Source of the DNA: JAYTQQ01 sp043784965
Lineage (GTDB): Bacteria > Bdellovibrionota > Bdellovibrionia > Bdellovibrionales > JAMPXM01
Reading direction: 5' to 3'
NCBI GenBank assembly: GCA_043784965.1
Contig: JAYVXS010000165.1
Span: forward strand, 1 to 64,000
DNA length: 64,000 nt
Shown: positions 53,160-62,554 of the stretch, piece after piece
How the letters are laid out: every line of letters starts with the position of its first letter
Position numbering within the stretch: position 1 is the stretch's first letter
The notes under the pieces: model-generated
Database searches by the model: none
What the model was told of the DNA's origin: nothing
The model's input: the letters and a program-made list of their open reading frames with translations, nothing else
Translations under genes and position numbers: made by a program

Positions 53160-53684
53160 TTACTGAACTAAGAATTTATCGAAGTAAATATCTTTAACGA
53201 GACCGGTCTTTAAAGACTTATTGATCTCGCTCGCTATTTCATTTTTCAAAAAAAGCTTACCTTGAAGACTTTCGATCTCTGAAAATTCTTTCTTATTGAG
53301 AAGCGCCACTATCATATCTCTCTCGTGAGAAACATTTTTGACTACGTCTTCGAAGCCGTCTTGATCAAGCATCTCTAAGGAAAGCTCGATACGGACGACC
53401 TTCGGCGGAGTTCCCGCAAGATTCACAGTAAAGGCTTCCATACGAAATAGAATCGGCCCAGCCACTTGCTTCTCTAGCTCCAACTTTTCTTTTTTAAGTA
53501 ACTCAAGCGCGGCGGGCTCTCTCAGCGAAGGCCGATGATATCCAATTGTATTTTTATAGACGAGAAAGACTCCTGCGCCCAAAACACATATGTTAATCAA
53601 AGCAAAACCAAGGTCTGCAAACTTTGCAAGATCGAGTTTCTTTTTTGGCGCCTGACCCTCTTCAGCCTTTTTCTCTTCAGCCAT
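53160..53684 (-). CDS. FliL-domain membrane protein
   Basis: 174 residues. A Lys/Glu-rich cytoplasmic start, one membrane helix (LGFALINICVLGAGVFLVY) and a periplasmic FliL domain (FTVNLAG, ERDMIVALLNKKEFSEIESL, INKSLKTGLVKDIYFDKFLV). FliL supports flagellar stator function. No other flagellar gene is near, so it may be a flagellar or gliding-related paralogue. Confidence 0.82.
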   Translation of the reverse strand: MAEEKKAEEGQAPKKKLDLAKFADLGFALINICVLGAGVFLVYKNTIGYHRPSLREPAALELLKKEKLELEKQVAGPILFRMEAFTVNLAGTPPKVVRIELSLEMLDQDGFEDVVKNVSHERDMIVALLNKKEFSEIESLQGKLFLKNEIASEINKSLKTGLVKDIYFDKFLVQ

Positions 53685-53857
53685 AATTCCTCATCTTAAC
53701 ATTAAGTCCTGCTCTACTAAGGTCTTATCGGACTAACCGAGTGGGGCTTTAATATTTAACCTGAGTCCATCACATTGCAGTTTTAAGTTAAATTTGGCTT
53801 CTGAGCTTCGAATTCAAAGATCTTAACACTGTCGAACTTAAAGGCAGTCCAGCTAAC

Positions 53858-53872
53858 TTGACAAAGTGTCAA
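53858..53872 (+). promoter_or_regulatory. TTGACA-AAG-TGTCAA palindrome before the LDT gene
   Basis: A perfect 6-bp inverted repeat that includes a consensus -35-like TTGACA, 23 bp before the L,D-transpeptidase start. A matching -10 is not clear. It may be an operator. Confidence 0.3.
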
Positions 53873-53894
53873 TTAGAGAAAATCATAAATAGAT

Positions 53895-54914
53895 ATGATG
53901 AAACTATTATGTCTCATATTTTGTTCATTTGGTCTTTTGCTTGGCGCGAAGGCTTCAGCCGAAGGCACGGCTCAGACTGAGAAGGTCGAGCCTTCATCAA
54001 AAATACCAGCGGCACTTGTGCATTATTTCACCAGCCAATATTACTCGCCCTACGTACTTCTTGTGGACAAGAAGGCTCGGGAATTAAGTGTTTGGGAGAT
54101 GCAAAACAACAGTCTAAAAAAAGTCGCAAGTTATCCGGCTGACCTTGGCAAAAATGACGGTGAAAAACGAGAGCCCGGCGACAAAAAAACTCCCAGCGGA
54201 ATATATTTCTTAGAAAAGAAACTCGAGGGCCAAAACCTTGATCACAAGCTTTATGGCGAGCGAGCCTTCACTACAAATTATCCAAATTTTTTTGATCGAA
54301 TAGATGGTAAGGGCGGATCGGGCATTTGGTTTCATGCTGTACCCGATAGCGTTCCTCTTACGCGTGGATCTAGAGGCTGTGTTGTGGTTCGCAACGATGT
54401 GATTAAAGAAGTAAGCCAATACGTAAAACTTTTACGAACGCCGATCATAATTCAAGACGATATGGAGCTCATTAGTGTTGATGATATGAAAAAGCTCTCA
54501 TCTGGCACAACGAAGATGCTCGATGAATGGCGCGCCGCTTGGCAAAGTAAAAAAATCGATGATTATATTTCCTTTTACGACAAAGACTTTACGTCGCAAG
54601 GAATGAACGTCAAAAAATGGAAGAACTTTAAAGCTGGTCTGAACCAAACCTATAAAGAAATCAAGGTCAGTCTTTCAAAGCCTATGATCTTTGCTTACAA
54701 GAATTATGCAATCGCAAGATTTTTACAATCCTATCGATCTGATCAACATGAAGATTTTGGTGAAAAAATAATTTATCTAGTTAAGCGCGGCGACTCTTTT
54801 AAAATTCTTGGTGAGGACTGGCTAACTGAGACCGACGAGATCGCCAAGACCGAAGTGGTCCCAAGCGTCGAACTCATCCCTGCTGCCGAACCAACTTCGA
54901 CTAGTAGCCGCTAG
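53895..54914 (+). CDS. L,D-transpeptidase (YkuD) with C-terminal NTF2-like domain
   Basis: 339 residues with a signal peptide. The YkuD domain (about 50-195) has His147 in GIWFHAVPDSVPLTRGSRGC and catalytic Cys162 within SRGC, the HxxxxxxxxxxxxSxGC pattern. It makes 3-3 peptidoglycan cross-links or attaches D-amino acids or proteins. Residues 207-315 (EWRAAWQSKKIDDYISFYDK) look like a SnoaL/NTF2 cone-shaped domain, a known partner of YkuD in some deltaproteobacteria-type genomes. It may bind the donor peptide. It is probably periplasmic. Confidence 0.88.
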   Translation: MMKLLCLIFCSFGLLLGAKASAEGTAQTEKVEPSSKIPAALVHYFTSQYYSPYVLLVDKKARELSVWEMQNNSLKKVASYPADLGKNDGEKREPGDKKTPSGIYFLEKKLEGQNLDHKLYGERAFTTNYPNFFDRIDGKGGSGIWFHAVPDSVPLTRGSRGCVVVRNDVIKEVSQYVKLLRTPIIIQDDMELISVDDMKKLSSGTTKMLDEWRAAWQSKKIDDYISFYDKDFTSQGMNVKKWKNFKAGLNQTYKEIKVSLSKPMIFAYKNYAIARFLQSYRSDQHEDFGEKIIYLVKRGDSFKILGEDWLTETDEIAKTEVVPSVELIPAAEPTSTSSR

Positions 54915-54961
54915 GACTCATGCGAAAGTAAAATGTGCGTTTTAGCGCCAGGGACTTTAAA

Positions 54962-55159
54962 TTAAGACTCGCTAGAAGAAAACATATCTTGCTCTGAAAC
55001 CTCTTCGTTGAGTTCAAGACTTGCTAGGTTGTGGCTTGAATCTGGGAGATCGACCAAAAACTTTTTAAGTTCATCTGGGGTCAGTACATTTCGTGAAATA
55101 TTCCAATCGATCATACGCTTATCAAACTTTAAATTTTCAATGTCTTTTTTGAGACTCAT
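54962..55159 (-). CDS. Small acidic protein, 65 aa
   Basis: GGGAG lies 6 nt upstream of the start. Sequence is polar with KRMIDWNISRNVLTPDELKK and an acidic C-terminus. No membrane segment and no recognised family. It sits 87 bp downstream of the rhomboid gene on the same strand. Confidence 0.55.
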   Translation of the reverse strand: MSLKKDIENLKFDKRMIDWNISRNVLTPDELKKFLVDLPDSSHNLASLELNEEVSEQDMFSSSES

Positions 55160-55246
55160 TTGGACTCCCTAATATTTTTTGATGTCCGAACATAGAACTG
55201 ATTGCTACAAAAGTCTTCATAAATCGACAGCAGCTCAGAAAGCAGC

Positions 55247-56011
55247 CTAATTCCAGTATCTCGGACCGTCTTTCTTCTTTTCATTATTTACCACGAGCTT
55301 GAGTTTACTGCTCTTAGTACTGGTTTTCTCTCGCCATTTTTTCTGTTGGAGTTTCTTATTGAGCAAAAGAAATAAATAGCCTGATGCCAGACCGCCCAAA
55401 TGAGCCAGGCTTGCAACTTCACTACCAGCAATGCCCGTATTGATGAGATTGACGACTTCAATACCACCCAAAATCATCACAAAATACTTAGCCTTCATTG
55501 GGAACATCATCATAAAATAAACGGTCCGCTCTCCAAAAAGCATTCCATAGGCTAGCATTAGTCCAAAAATAGCACCAGAGGCGCCCATAACTGGAGTCAA
55601 CAGCACAGTAACAGAGCCCCCAGCAAGCGCAAATATCAGCACAATCGTCACATATAGAAATGCCGCCCCTACCGCACAGACCATATAATAGGTTAGAAAA
55701 AATTTCGCACCCCAACGCTGCTCAAGCTCAGCCCCAAGCCACCAAAGTGCCAAAAGATTTAATATAATATGAAATGGACTCGCACTATGTAAAAAAGCAT
55801 AGGTAAAAAGCTGCCAAATAAAAAATTTATTTAAAACAAAATCTGGAATCAAAGCAAAGTAAGTCGCAAAAAATTGGCCGCCAAAAAAAAACCGATCAAT
55901 AATGAGTTGGCCTACGAGCCAAATGGCGGCGCATGATATAACTAAAAACTTCACCACCGGAGTGAAGGGAATCATGGTTTGCATTGGTCCGCCGGCACCT
56001 CGATTACCCAA
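55247..56011 (-). CDS. Rhomboid-family intramembrane serine protease
   Basis: 254 residues, six or more hydrophobic segments. FLHSASPFHIILNLLALWWL has the His/Asn helix. VMGASGAIFGL carries the catalytic Ser in GxSG and AHLGGLASGYL carries the catalytic His. The C-terminal cytoplasmic tail is basic. It cleaves membrane helices of unknown substrates. It is transcribed just after the epimerase gene. Confidence 0.92.
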   Translation of the reverse strand: MGNRGAGGPMQTMIPFTPVVKFLVISCAAIWLVGQLIIDRFFFGGQFFATYFALIPDFVLNKFFIWQLFTYAFLHSASPFHIILNLLALWWLGAELEQRWGAKFFLTYYMVCAVGAAFLYVTIVLIFALAGGSVTVLLTPVMGASGAIFGLMLAYGMLFGERTVYFMMMFPMKAKYFVMILGGIEVVNLINTGIAGSEVASLAHLGGLASGYLFLLLNKKLQQKKWREKTSTKSSKLKLVVNNEKKKDGPRYWN

Positions 56012-56022
56012 AAACTAACTCC

Positions 56023-56436
56023 TTAGTCCTTAATTTTTTCACTGAGCTCTAACAAAATACCACCCGTGGAAGCCGGATGTACAAAGATGATCCGGCAATT
56101 GTGAGCACCCATTGTGGGAGCTTCATTAATGAGTCTAATGCCTTGTGATTTCAAATTCTTCACCAATTGATCAAGGCCTTTGACTCGCAAACATATATGA
56201 TGAACGCCCGGGCCTCTCTTCTCAAGAAATTTTTTAATGACGCTATCATCTGAAGTCGGCTCAAGGAGCTCAAGATTTGCCTGGTTTTCGCACTTCAAAA
56301 GTAAAGTACGTACCTTTTCATTTGGCACCTCCTCAATTCCCATATTTTCAAAGCCAAGCGCCTTGTAAAACCCCACTCCCTTATCAAGACTTTCAACTGC
56401 GATACCAATATGATCGAGTTCAAAACTGAATTTCAT
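56023..56436 (-). CDS. mce: Methylmalonyl-CoA epimerase
   Basis: 137 residues. The vicinal-oxygen-chelate fold has FELDHIGIAVESLDKGVGFY (metal His), LELLEP, GPGVHHICLRVK (second His) and GGILLELSE (Glu). It interconverts (R)- and (S)-methylmalonyl-CoA in propionate metabolism. No mutase is in the window. Confidence 0.9.
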   Translation of the reverse strand: MKFSFELDHIGIAVESLDKGVGFYKALGFENMGIEEVPNEKVRTLLLKCENQANLELLEPTSDDSVIKKFLEKRGPGVHHICLRVKGLDQLVKNLKSQGIRLINEAPTMGAHNCRIIFVHPASTGGILLELSEKIKD

Positions 56437-56485
56437 CTCCCCACCTTCTCATCATAAAAACTGGCTTGGCATTTACTGTTTCAGC

Positions 56486-57097
56486 CTATTGAATCTCTTT
56501 AAAAAATTTCTGAAGCCGAGAATAGGTCATTTGCAGATCCTCAACGATGACTTTAGTCCCGGCAATAAGAGGAAAAAAATTGGTGTCGCCGTTCCAACGA
56601 GGAACAATATGAAAATGCAAATGATCTGGAATTCCAGCCCCAGAAGCCGCACCTAAATTTGATCCAATATTGAAGGCCTGAGGATTGTACTCCATTTTTA
56701 AGGCCTCCACACATTTCTGAGTCAGGCGATAAATTTCACGCAGCTCCTCTTCACAAAGCGCCAGAAAGTCACCCTCGTGCCGCGTCGGCAAGACCAACAA
56801 ATGACCAGCATTATATGGAAACTTATTCATCACCACTTGGGCAAATGAATTCCTAAACAAACAAAGACTTGAAAAATCGACTGGAGCCTTGGCCGAGACA
56901 CAAAAGACACAATCTTTCGGCTCCTTACTTTTGCTAGATTTGACATATTGATAGCGATCTGGCCTAAAAAGAACCTCAGCGCGTTTAGGCCAACTGGTTT
57001 TCACTTTCGACTCTTTTTTTAGCTTCGGATTGTCTTTTTTTACAGTACTAGCTTTGCTTTTCTTTAAAGTTTTGCCCATCTCAGACGCCCTATTCAT
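56486..57097 (-). CDS. HIT-family nucleotide hydrolase/phosphorylase
   Basis: 203 residues. A Lys-rich N-terminal extension (about 60 residues) precedes the HIT domain: CVFC (zinc half-site), MNKFPYNAGHLLVLPTRHEG and the histidine triad HLHFHIVPRW. It resembles diadenosine polyphosphate phosphorylase-like HIT proteins. It lies 47 bp downstream of rpsA. Confidence 0.88.
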   Translation of the reverse strand: MNRASEMGKTLKKSKASTVKKDNPKLKKESKVKTSWPKRAEVLFRPDRYQYVKSSKSKEPKDCVFCVSAKAPVDFSSLCLFRNSFAQVVMNKFPYNAGHLLVLPTRHEGDFLALCEEELREIYRLTQKCVEALKMEYNPQAFNIGSNLGAASGAGIPDHLHFHIVPRWNGDTNFFPLIAGTKVIVEDLQMTYSRLQKFFKEIQ

Positions 57098-57144
57098 CTT
57101 GTAAAAAGAGCAGGCTGCCTCATTAAAGACAGCCTAAGAATTAA

Positions 57145-58977
57145 CTATTCGTCGTCCTTGCTAATGCCTTTAAGTGCATCGCCAAACAGATCACCAAAAC
57201 TTGTCTTAGAAGTCGAAGTCGCCTTTTTAACATAATCCTCAACATCAGCCTTAGTTTCTCTGAGTTTCACAAGTTTAGCGCTAAGGCCAATTTTGCGAGC
57301 CTCTTTATCAATTGTGATCACTTCAGCCTTCAACTCATCGCCAACTTTTACGGCGTCTTCTGGCTTAGTAATACGCTCAGTGGTGATTTCGCTAATGTGA
57401 ATAAGACCTTCGATATCACTTTCAAGTTCAACAAATACACCAAAGTCAGCTGTTTTCACAACCTTCACCATATGTTGTGTTCCAACTTTATATTTCGAGT
57501 CAATATTCGCCCAAGGATCAGATTCAAGCTGCTTAATACCAAGTGAGAATCTCTCATTTTCGATATCCACACCCAGAACAACCGCACGAATATTTTGACC
57601 CTTTGTGAACATTTCAGAAGGATGATTGATACGTTTTGTCCAAGAAAAGTCAGAAACGTGAATCAGGCCATCAATGCCCTCTTCGATACCAATAAAGATA
57701 CCGAAATCAGTGATAGATTTTACTTCACCTTCGATGATCGTCCCTGGTGAATAACTGGCCTTCAACTCAACCCATGGATTGGCTTGAAGCTGCTTCATAC
57801 CAAGTGAAATTCTGCGATTAGTTGTGTCAACTTCGAGAACAACCACTTCGACTTCATCACCAACGTTGATGATTTGAGAAGGATGTTTCACTCGTTTAGT
57901 CCAGCTCATCTCACTCACGTGGATAAGACCTTCAATACCCTCATTGATTTCAACAAATGCGCCATATTCAGCCAAAGAAACAACTTTGCCCTTAAGCTTT
58001 GTTCCCGGAAGATAAGCTTCTTTCGCTGCTTCCCAAGGATCTTTCTGAAGTTGCTTAAGACCAAGACTCACGCGCTCACGCTCGTTGTCATATTTAAGCA
58101 CCATAACTTCGATTTCATCGCCCATATTCAAAATTTCACTTGGGTGTTTTACACGCCCCCAGCTCATATCTGTAATATGCAGAAGACCATCCATTCCACC
58201 CAGATCAATGAAAGCGCCGTAATCCGTGATATTTTTTACAATACCAGTAACCCGAGAGCCCTCTTTCATTGCATCCAGAGTTTGAGTTCTGAGATTTTCA
58301 CGCTCTTCAGCGAGAAGTGCACGGCGAGAAAGTACAATATTGCCACGTTTTTTGTTAAATTTAATAACTTTGAATTTATATTTTTTACCGATGTAGATAT
58401 CCATATTGCGAACTGGTCGCAAATCGATTTGGCTACCAGGCAAGAAAGCTTTTACACCGATATCAACACTGAGTCCGCCTTTTACTTTGGCGATTACAGT
58501 ACCTTCGATGAGCTCTTCATTTTCAGCAGCGCGAGAAATATCATTCCATGCCCTGAGCATATCTGCTTTATCTTTAGATAGAACAACCATGCCATTTTCA
58601 TTTTCAATTCGATCAATATAAACTTCGATTTGTTCGCCTGGCTTGATTTGTCTCACGCCGTCGACCACTCGAAACTCATTTACCGGAATCAAACCCTCAG
58701 ACTTATAATTAATGTCGACCAAAACGTAGTCGGTTTGAACTTCAACGACTATCCCAGGGACAACATCGCCTACTGTAAAATCTTTTTCTAAAATAGAGGC
58801 CTTAAAAAGATCATCGAATTTCTCTTTCGCAGCAGCTGCCGTCATCACACCTACATCTTTTTTAAGAACTTCTTTATCGGCTTGCTCGAGCATCGCAAGA
58901 ATTTTCTCTTGCTCGAGTTGCGCCCTCGTCAGATTCACCTTACCGGACTTGGTTTTTGTTTTTGTTTCAGACATCAT
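57145..58977 (-). CDS. rpsA: 30S ribosomal protein S1 (six S1 domains)
   Basis: 610 residues. Six OB-type S1 domains are evident from the repeats (for example GDVVPGIVVEVQTDYVLVDI; GAFIDLGGMDGLLHITDMSW; GAFVEINEGIEGLIHVSEMS; GIFIGIEEGIDGLIHVSDFS; GVFVELESDIEGLIHISEI). It recruits mRNA to the 30S subunit. The cmk-rpsA order is common and supports the assignment. Two ATGs stand at the start; the first is reported. Confidence 0.97.
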   Translation of the reverse strand: MMSETKTKTKSGKVNLTRAQLEQEKILAMLEQADKEVLKKDVGVMTAAAAKEKFDDLFKASILEKDFTVGDVVPGIVVEVQTDYVLVDINYKSEGLIPVNEFRVVDGVRQIKPGEQIEVYIDRIENENGMVVLSKDKADMLRAWNDISRAAENEELIEGTVIAKVKGGLSVDIGVKAFLPGSQIDLRPVRNMDIYIGKKYKFKVIKFNKKRGNIVLSRRALLAEERENLRTQTLDAMKEGSRVTGIVKNITDYGAFIDLGGMDGLLHITDMSWGRVKHPSEILNMGDEIEVMVLKYDNERERVSLGLKQLQKDPWEAAKEAYLPGTKLKGKVVSLAEYGAFVEINEGIEGLIHVSEMSWTKRVKHPSQIINVGDEVEVVVLEVDTTNRRISLGMKQLQANPWVELKASYSPGTIIEGEVKSITDFGIFIGIEEGIDGLIHVSDFSWTKRINHPSEMFTKGQNIRAVVLGVDIENERFSLGIKQLESDPWANIDSKYKVGTQHMVKVVKTADFGVFVELESDIEGLIHISEITTERITKPEDAVKVGDELKAEVITIDKEARKIGLSAKLVKLRETKADVEDYVKKATSTSKTSFGDLFGDALKGISKDDE

Positions 58978-59135
58978 AGGGTTTGTTTCTTCCTCCTTTG
59001 AGAAAACCTACTTCAGTAAGTTTTCTAACCCAAAATTGACCCACGCTATTTTTTAAAAAGGCAGGTTTAAATCAAGAGCTTATTTGTTCTATTCGCTATA
59101 CTTATAGTGAACAGAGTAATCATTTATAGGGCGGG

Positions 59136-59154
59136 CCCTTTGAAAGTCAAAGGG
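59136..59154. promoter_or_regulatory. Hairpin in the rpsA upstream region
   Basis: A perfect 8-bp stem with a 3-nt loop, about 160 bp before the rpsA start, without a T-run. It may mark the end of the cmk mRNA or a leader element. Confidence 0.4.
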
Positions 59155-59197
59155 AAAAGGCTTGAATTAAACAGAGTTTTTAATAAATAAGGGGGAA

Positions 59198-59293
59198 TTC
59201 AGGGTCGGGCAAACCGCAAACTGAAGACAGAGACAGATTCAGGCTACTGAAATCAGCGGCGACTGCCTAGGAATTCGTCATAGGAATTCGTCA
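59198..59293 (+). repeat. R3-like degenerate repeat with 13-bp duplication
   Basis: It shares TTCAGGGTC and GGCAAACCGC with R3 (46871, 47684) and CTGAAATCAG with R1, then has TAGGAATTCGTCA twice. It is intergenic. Confidence 0.5.
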
Positions 59294-59307
59294 TAGAAGC
59301 TGTCTAT

Positions 59308-59988
59308 TTATAGTTTTAGAATCTTTCGCACATGATCTTCAACTTTTTTTACCACTGCTTCAAAACTCATCTGAGAACTATCTATAACCAATGAATCAGC
59401 AGGTATTTGCAACGGCGCCGCCTTGCGGCTAGAGTCTTGCTGATCGCGAATTTTTTGCTGACTGATGGTTTCGTCAACGCTCTTACCCTCATCTTTTGCC
59501 CGTCTGGCGGCACGATCTTGTGCACTCGCTGTAAGATATATTTTAACCTCGGCATATGGAAATACGACGCTTCCACAGTCTCTTCCTTCTGCGACAAGAC
59601 CCTTAACATTCAAGGCACATCGCCTTTGCGCATCTAGCAGCGTCTGGCGAACCAAAGGGTACTGACTTATAGTAGATGCCATATTGCCTATATGTTCGCG
59701 AAAAATCTCTTCAGTAACGTCTTGTCCTTTTAAAAAGACATGGGTCATTTTTTCGCTCATTTGAACCGACCAAATGGCTGACAAGCTAAGCGTAGCCATG
59801 AGTTCCTCGTCATGGATATCAACCCCTTCTGAGTGGGCAACAAAGGCCAGCCCACGATAAAAAGCCCCAGTTGAAATCCACGCAAAGCCAAGCCGGCGCG
59901 CCAACTCTCGGCTCAACGAAGACTTGCCACTTGCCGCGGGGCCATCAATGCTAATTACAGGTACAATTGGTCTCATTAAATCGCTCAT
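59308..59988 (-). CDS. cmk: Cytidylate kinase
   Basis: 226 residues. The P-loop GPAASGKSSLSRELARRLGF and ISTGAFYRGLAF, and VAEGRDCGSVVFPYAEVKIY are specific to CMP kinase. It phosphorylates CMP and dCMP. It starts within the end of hisC (ATGA overlap). Confidence 0.96.
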   Translation of the reverse strand: MSDLMRPIVPVISIDGPAASGKSSLSRELARRLGFAWISTGAFYRGLAFVAHSEGVDIHDEELMATLSLSAIWSVQMSEKMTHVFLKGQDVTEEIFREHIGNMASTISQYPLVRQTLLDAQRRCALNVKGLVAEGRDCGSVVFPYAEVKIYLTASAQDRAARRAKDEGKSVDETISQQKIRDQQDSSRKAAPLQIPADSLVIDSSQMSFEAVVKKVEDHVRKILKL

Positions 59989-61178
59989 AGTTGCACACCA
60001 AAATCCTCTCGATTTCTTAAAGCCAAGGGCGCACTCGGCGAGTTCCTGGTAAAGGACAATTCCAAAACTTTCTCAAGCGCGACAATTGCCGCTACATTTT
60101 CATGCTGAAGACCGACACTCATACGCAAGTGCTGCGGAAGCTGATAGGCAGTAAGAGGCCGCAGAATAACGCCCTCCTTTAATAGATCACGATAGACCTT
60201 TTCAGCATCCGAGCCAGCATCAAACAAAACGAAATTGGCCTGAGAAATTAAAAATGTCAGCCCCAGTCGCTTAAGCTCTTCATAAAAATAGTCCAATCCC
60301 TGCCAAATCAAATTCTGTGATTTCTGAAGATATTCGCTATCCTCTAAAGCCGCGATCGCGGCAACTTGCGCCAGACTATTTACATTAAACGGCAAACGCA
60401 TTCGATTGATCAAGTCACAAATCGCAGGTTGAGCCATCAAAATACCCATTCGAAGACCGGCTAATCCATACACTTTGCTCAAGGTTTTTATTACCACCAA
60501 GTTTTGATTTTCTCTTAAAAGCTCAAGTGATTTTGGAAAATCCGGCGCCCTAATAAAGGCATCGTAGGCCTCATCCAAAACCACGATCACATTCGGAAAC
60601 GCCTTCATCTCCTTAAGAAAGCTCTCGACTTGTCGATGATTTAAGTAGGTTCCGGTCGGATTATTAGGATTCGCTAAAAAAACCAGCCGTGCCCGCGCCC
60701 GAGAAGGGTGATAATGCAGCCATTCAGCAATGGCAGAGACATCAACTGAAAGCTTTTGAGTCATTGGAATCTCTATAATTTCAGCCCGACTCGCCCGAGT
60801 TCGCATTTTATAGGTCGCGAAAGAACAATGGCTGGTTATAACGATTTCTCCGGGAGCGCAAAAAATTCGCGAAAGTAAATCAATGAGTTCATCCGAACCG
60901 TTCCCAAAGCAAAAAAAACTCTCAGGCAGAGCGAACTTATTTACGCAAGCTTTACGCAGTTCGAAGCAACTTGAATCCGGGTATAGATTGAGCTCTGTTA
61001 AATTTTTCTGAATTGCCGCAAGGGCAAGTGGCGATGGGCCCAAGGGGTTCTCACTACTCGCAAGCTTATAGACCTCTTTGATGCCAAATTCACGTTGGGT
61101 CTCTTGAATAGGCTTACCCGGAACATAGGGGGCAAGGGCTTGTATGTCTGGCGAAACTTTCAAGTGTTTCCTCTTCAA
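59985..61178 (-). CDS. hisC: Histidinol-phosphate aminotransferase
   Basis: 397 residues. A PLP fold I aminotransferase with ANPNNPTGTYLNH, VLDEAYDAFI and the Lys of IKTLSKVYGLAGLRMG, and FNVNSLAQVAA as in HisC. It is seventh step of histidine synthesis; some HisC also act on aromatic amino acids. No other his gene is nearby. It overlaps cmk by 4 bp. Confidence 0.9.
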   Translation of the reverse strand: MKRKHLKVSPDIQALAPYVPGKPIQETQREFGIKEVYKLASSENPLGPSPLALAAIQKNLTELNLYPDSSCFELRKACVNKFALPESFFCFGNGSDELIDLLSRIFCAPGEIVITSHCSFATYKMRTRASRAEIIEIPMTQKLSVDVSAIAEWLHYHPSRARARLVFLANPNNPTGTYLNHRQVESFLKEMKAFPNVIVVLDEAYDAFIRAPDFPKSLELLRENQNLVVIKTLSKVYGLAGLRMGILMAQPAICDLINRMRLPFNVNSLAQVAAIAALEDSEYLQKSQNLIWQGLDYFYEELKRLGLTFLISQANFVLFDAGSDAEKVYRDLLKEGVILRPLTAYQLPQHLRMSVGLQHENVAAIVALEKVLELSFTRNSPSAPLALRNREDFGVQL

Positions 61179-61282
61179 AAAGATTGAAAAAAATCGGAAT
61201 TGACCCTAAAGTGCTCAGTTCTGGTGTTGCTCAACAGAAAACATGAGCTAAAAACATCAGCAGCCTAGCAAGCCTCGGGGAT

Positions 61283-62554
61283 ATGTTCAAGATGCTGAAT
61301 GCTCTAAGTTTGAATGTCGGAGAGTTTTTTGCTGAAACCAGCTCCAATAAAGCTTGGTTAATCACTAAAAAAAGTTTGACGGATGGTGTGCGAGAGTGTC
61401 TGCAAGAAACACTGCCGCTAAATGAATCTTCTGATGCGCCGGTATTACTGCAATATTTTGTTTCTCAAAATGCTGACCAGTCAATTCATTTCAATTTTGA
61501 GCAGATCGCTTTTTTCGTTACTTCAGGCTTTGAAAATCTATTGGAGCTCACCGCTCAAAAACACCCACGCTCTAGCTCTCGCCTGCCCAAGAACTCAAGC
61601 TCTTCGGTTTTCAATGACACGCTCTTTGGCATTAGTGAAAGAACAGATGCTTCAGGAAATGTAATCAAGGCGGTTGAACTTGCGGATCTTGAATTTATTT
61701 TGGCGAAGCTTCAACTACTATCCATTCAAGATATTGCAATTGGATTTTTACATTCTAATACAAATTCAGAAAATGAATTGAAGGTCGCTGAGTTTTTTAG
61801 AGCAAAAGGTTTACAAGTTTTCTGCTCCTGTGAAGAAAACAAGGCCTTAGCAGAAAGCCTGCGCTGGCAAAATGCTCTATTGAAAACTAAACTGAATTTT
61901 CGCCAGAAACAAGTTGAATCACAGCTCCTACCCCTTAAGAGTCAGTTTTCCAATCTCCAGACTAAATGCCTAAATCCCGTCGAAGTGCTCATCGCCAATG
62001 ACAAGTTGAAAAGCCACTCTAGCCTTTTCTTTGCCGACAAAGTCCCCGACAAAATGGCGGCACATCTTCATCTTGGCCTAGAAGGATTTATATTGCACGA
62101 TGCAAGCGATTCTTATGAGCTTGAAATTTCGGCAACAAATATTATTGCCAGCGGTTTCTTTAATACTCCCGAATTTGCAAACGAAAAAATTTCATATGAT
62201 CCTGGTCCGATGATAATGGGAAAGTCTTTCGTTCCAAGTCTAATTGATTTTCTTTTCGCCGCAGGACTCCTCAGCGACGTCGAAATTTTTGGACTTGCCA
62301 ATGCCTCCGCAGAACGCGCAAAACCGCGCATTCTGGAATCGATTTTGACGCTTGTGCGAAACAATCAGGAGCGCAAACACATTGATATTCAAAAAGAGCT
62401 GCTCAGTATCGAAAAAATATTAAGTTACCGTATCTGGAGTGAGATTTTAAAGTTTTCAAATTTCAAAAGGCTCAAATTATCTGGCCCTCTTGCCGCGAGT
62501 CTGCTGAAAATTATTAAAAATTATCGACCTCAAGGAATTGAAATCTCTTTATGA
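61283..62554 (+). CDS. HyuA-like (hydantoinase/oxoprolinase A) protein, shortened and divergent
   Basis: 423 residues against about 650-700 in ordinary HyuA. The C-terminal region still has the family-like DPGPMIMGKSFVPSLIDFLF and AAGLL. The N-terminal ASKHA phosphate motif (DxGGTxTD) is reduced to LNVGEFFAETS, so ATP use is doubtful. GGGG lies just before the start region. It is followed by an ATGA overlap with the HyuB-like gene, which supports a paired function. Assignment rests mainly on this partnership and the C-terminal pattern. Confidence 0.6.
   Translation: MFKMLNALSLNVGEFFAETSSNKAWLITKKSLTDGVRECLQETLPLNESSDAPVLLQYFVSQNADQSIHFNFEQIAFFVTSGFENLLELTAQKHPRSSSRLPKNSSSSVFNDTLFGISERTDASGNVIKAVELADLEFILAKLQLLSIQDIAIGFLHSNTNSENELKVAEFFRAKGLQVFCSCEENKALAESLRWQNALLKTKLNFRQKQVESQLLPLKSQFSNLQTKCLNPVEVLIANDKLKSHSSLFFADKVPDKMAAHLHLGLEGFILHDASDSYELEISATNIIASGFFNTPEFANEKISYDPGPMIMGKSFVPSLIDFLFAAGLLSDVEIFGLANASAERAKPRILESILTLVRNNQERKHIDIQKELLSIEKILSYRIWSEILKFSNFKRLKLSGPLAASLLKIIKNYRPQGIEISL

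Larger units (their letters stand above)
58978..59307. other. 330-bp gap between cmk and rpsA
   Basis: It contains an 8-bp hairpin CCCTTTGA-AAG-TCAAAGGG (59136-59154), an R3-like degenerate repeat (59198-59268: TTCAGGGTCGGGCAAACCGC, and CTGAAATCAGCGGCGACTGC) and a 13-bp duplication (TAGGAATTCGTCA, 59268-59293). It is presumably the rpsA promoter and leader. Some rpsA leaders bind S1 itself; no such site is proven here. Confidence 0.5.

Noticed and set aside
57874..58581. 235-residue plus-strand frame opposite rpsA
   Set aside because: It is antisense to S1 domains that are strongly conserved and has no start signal.
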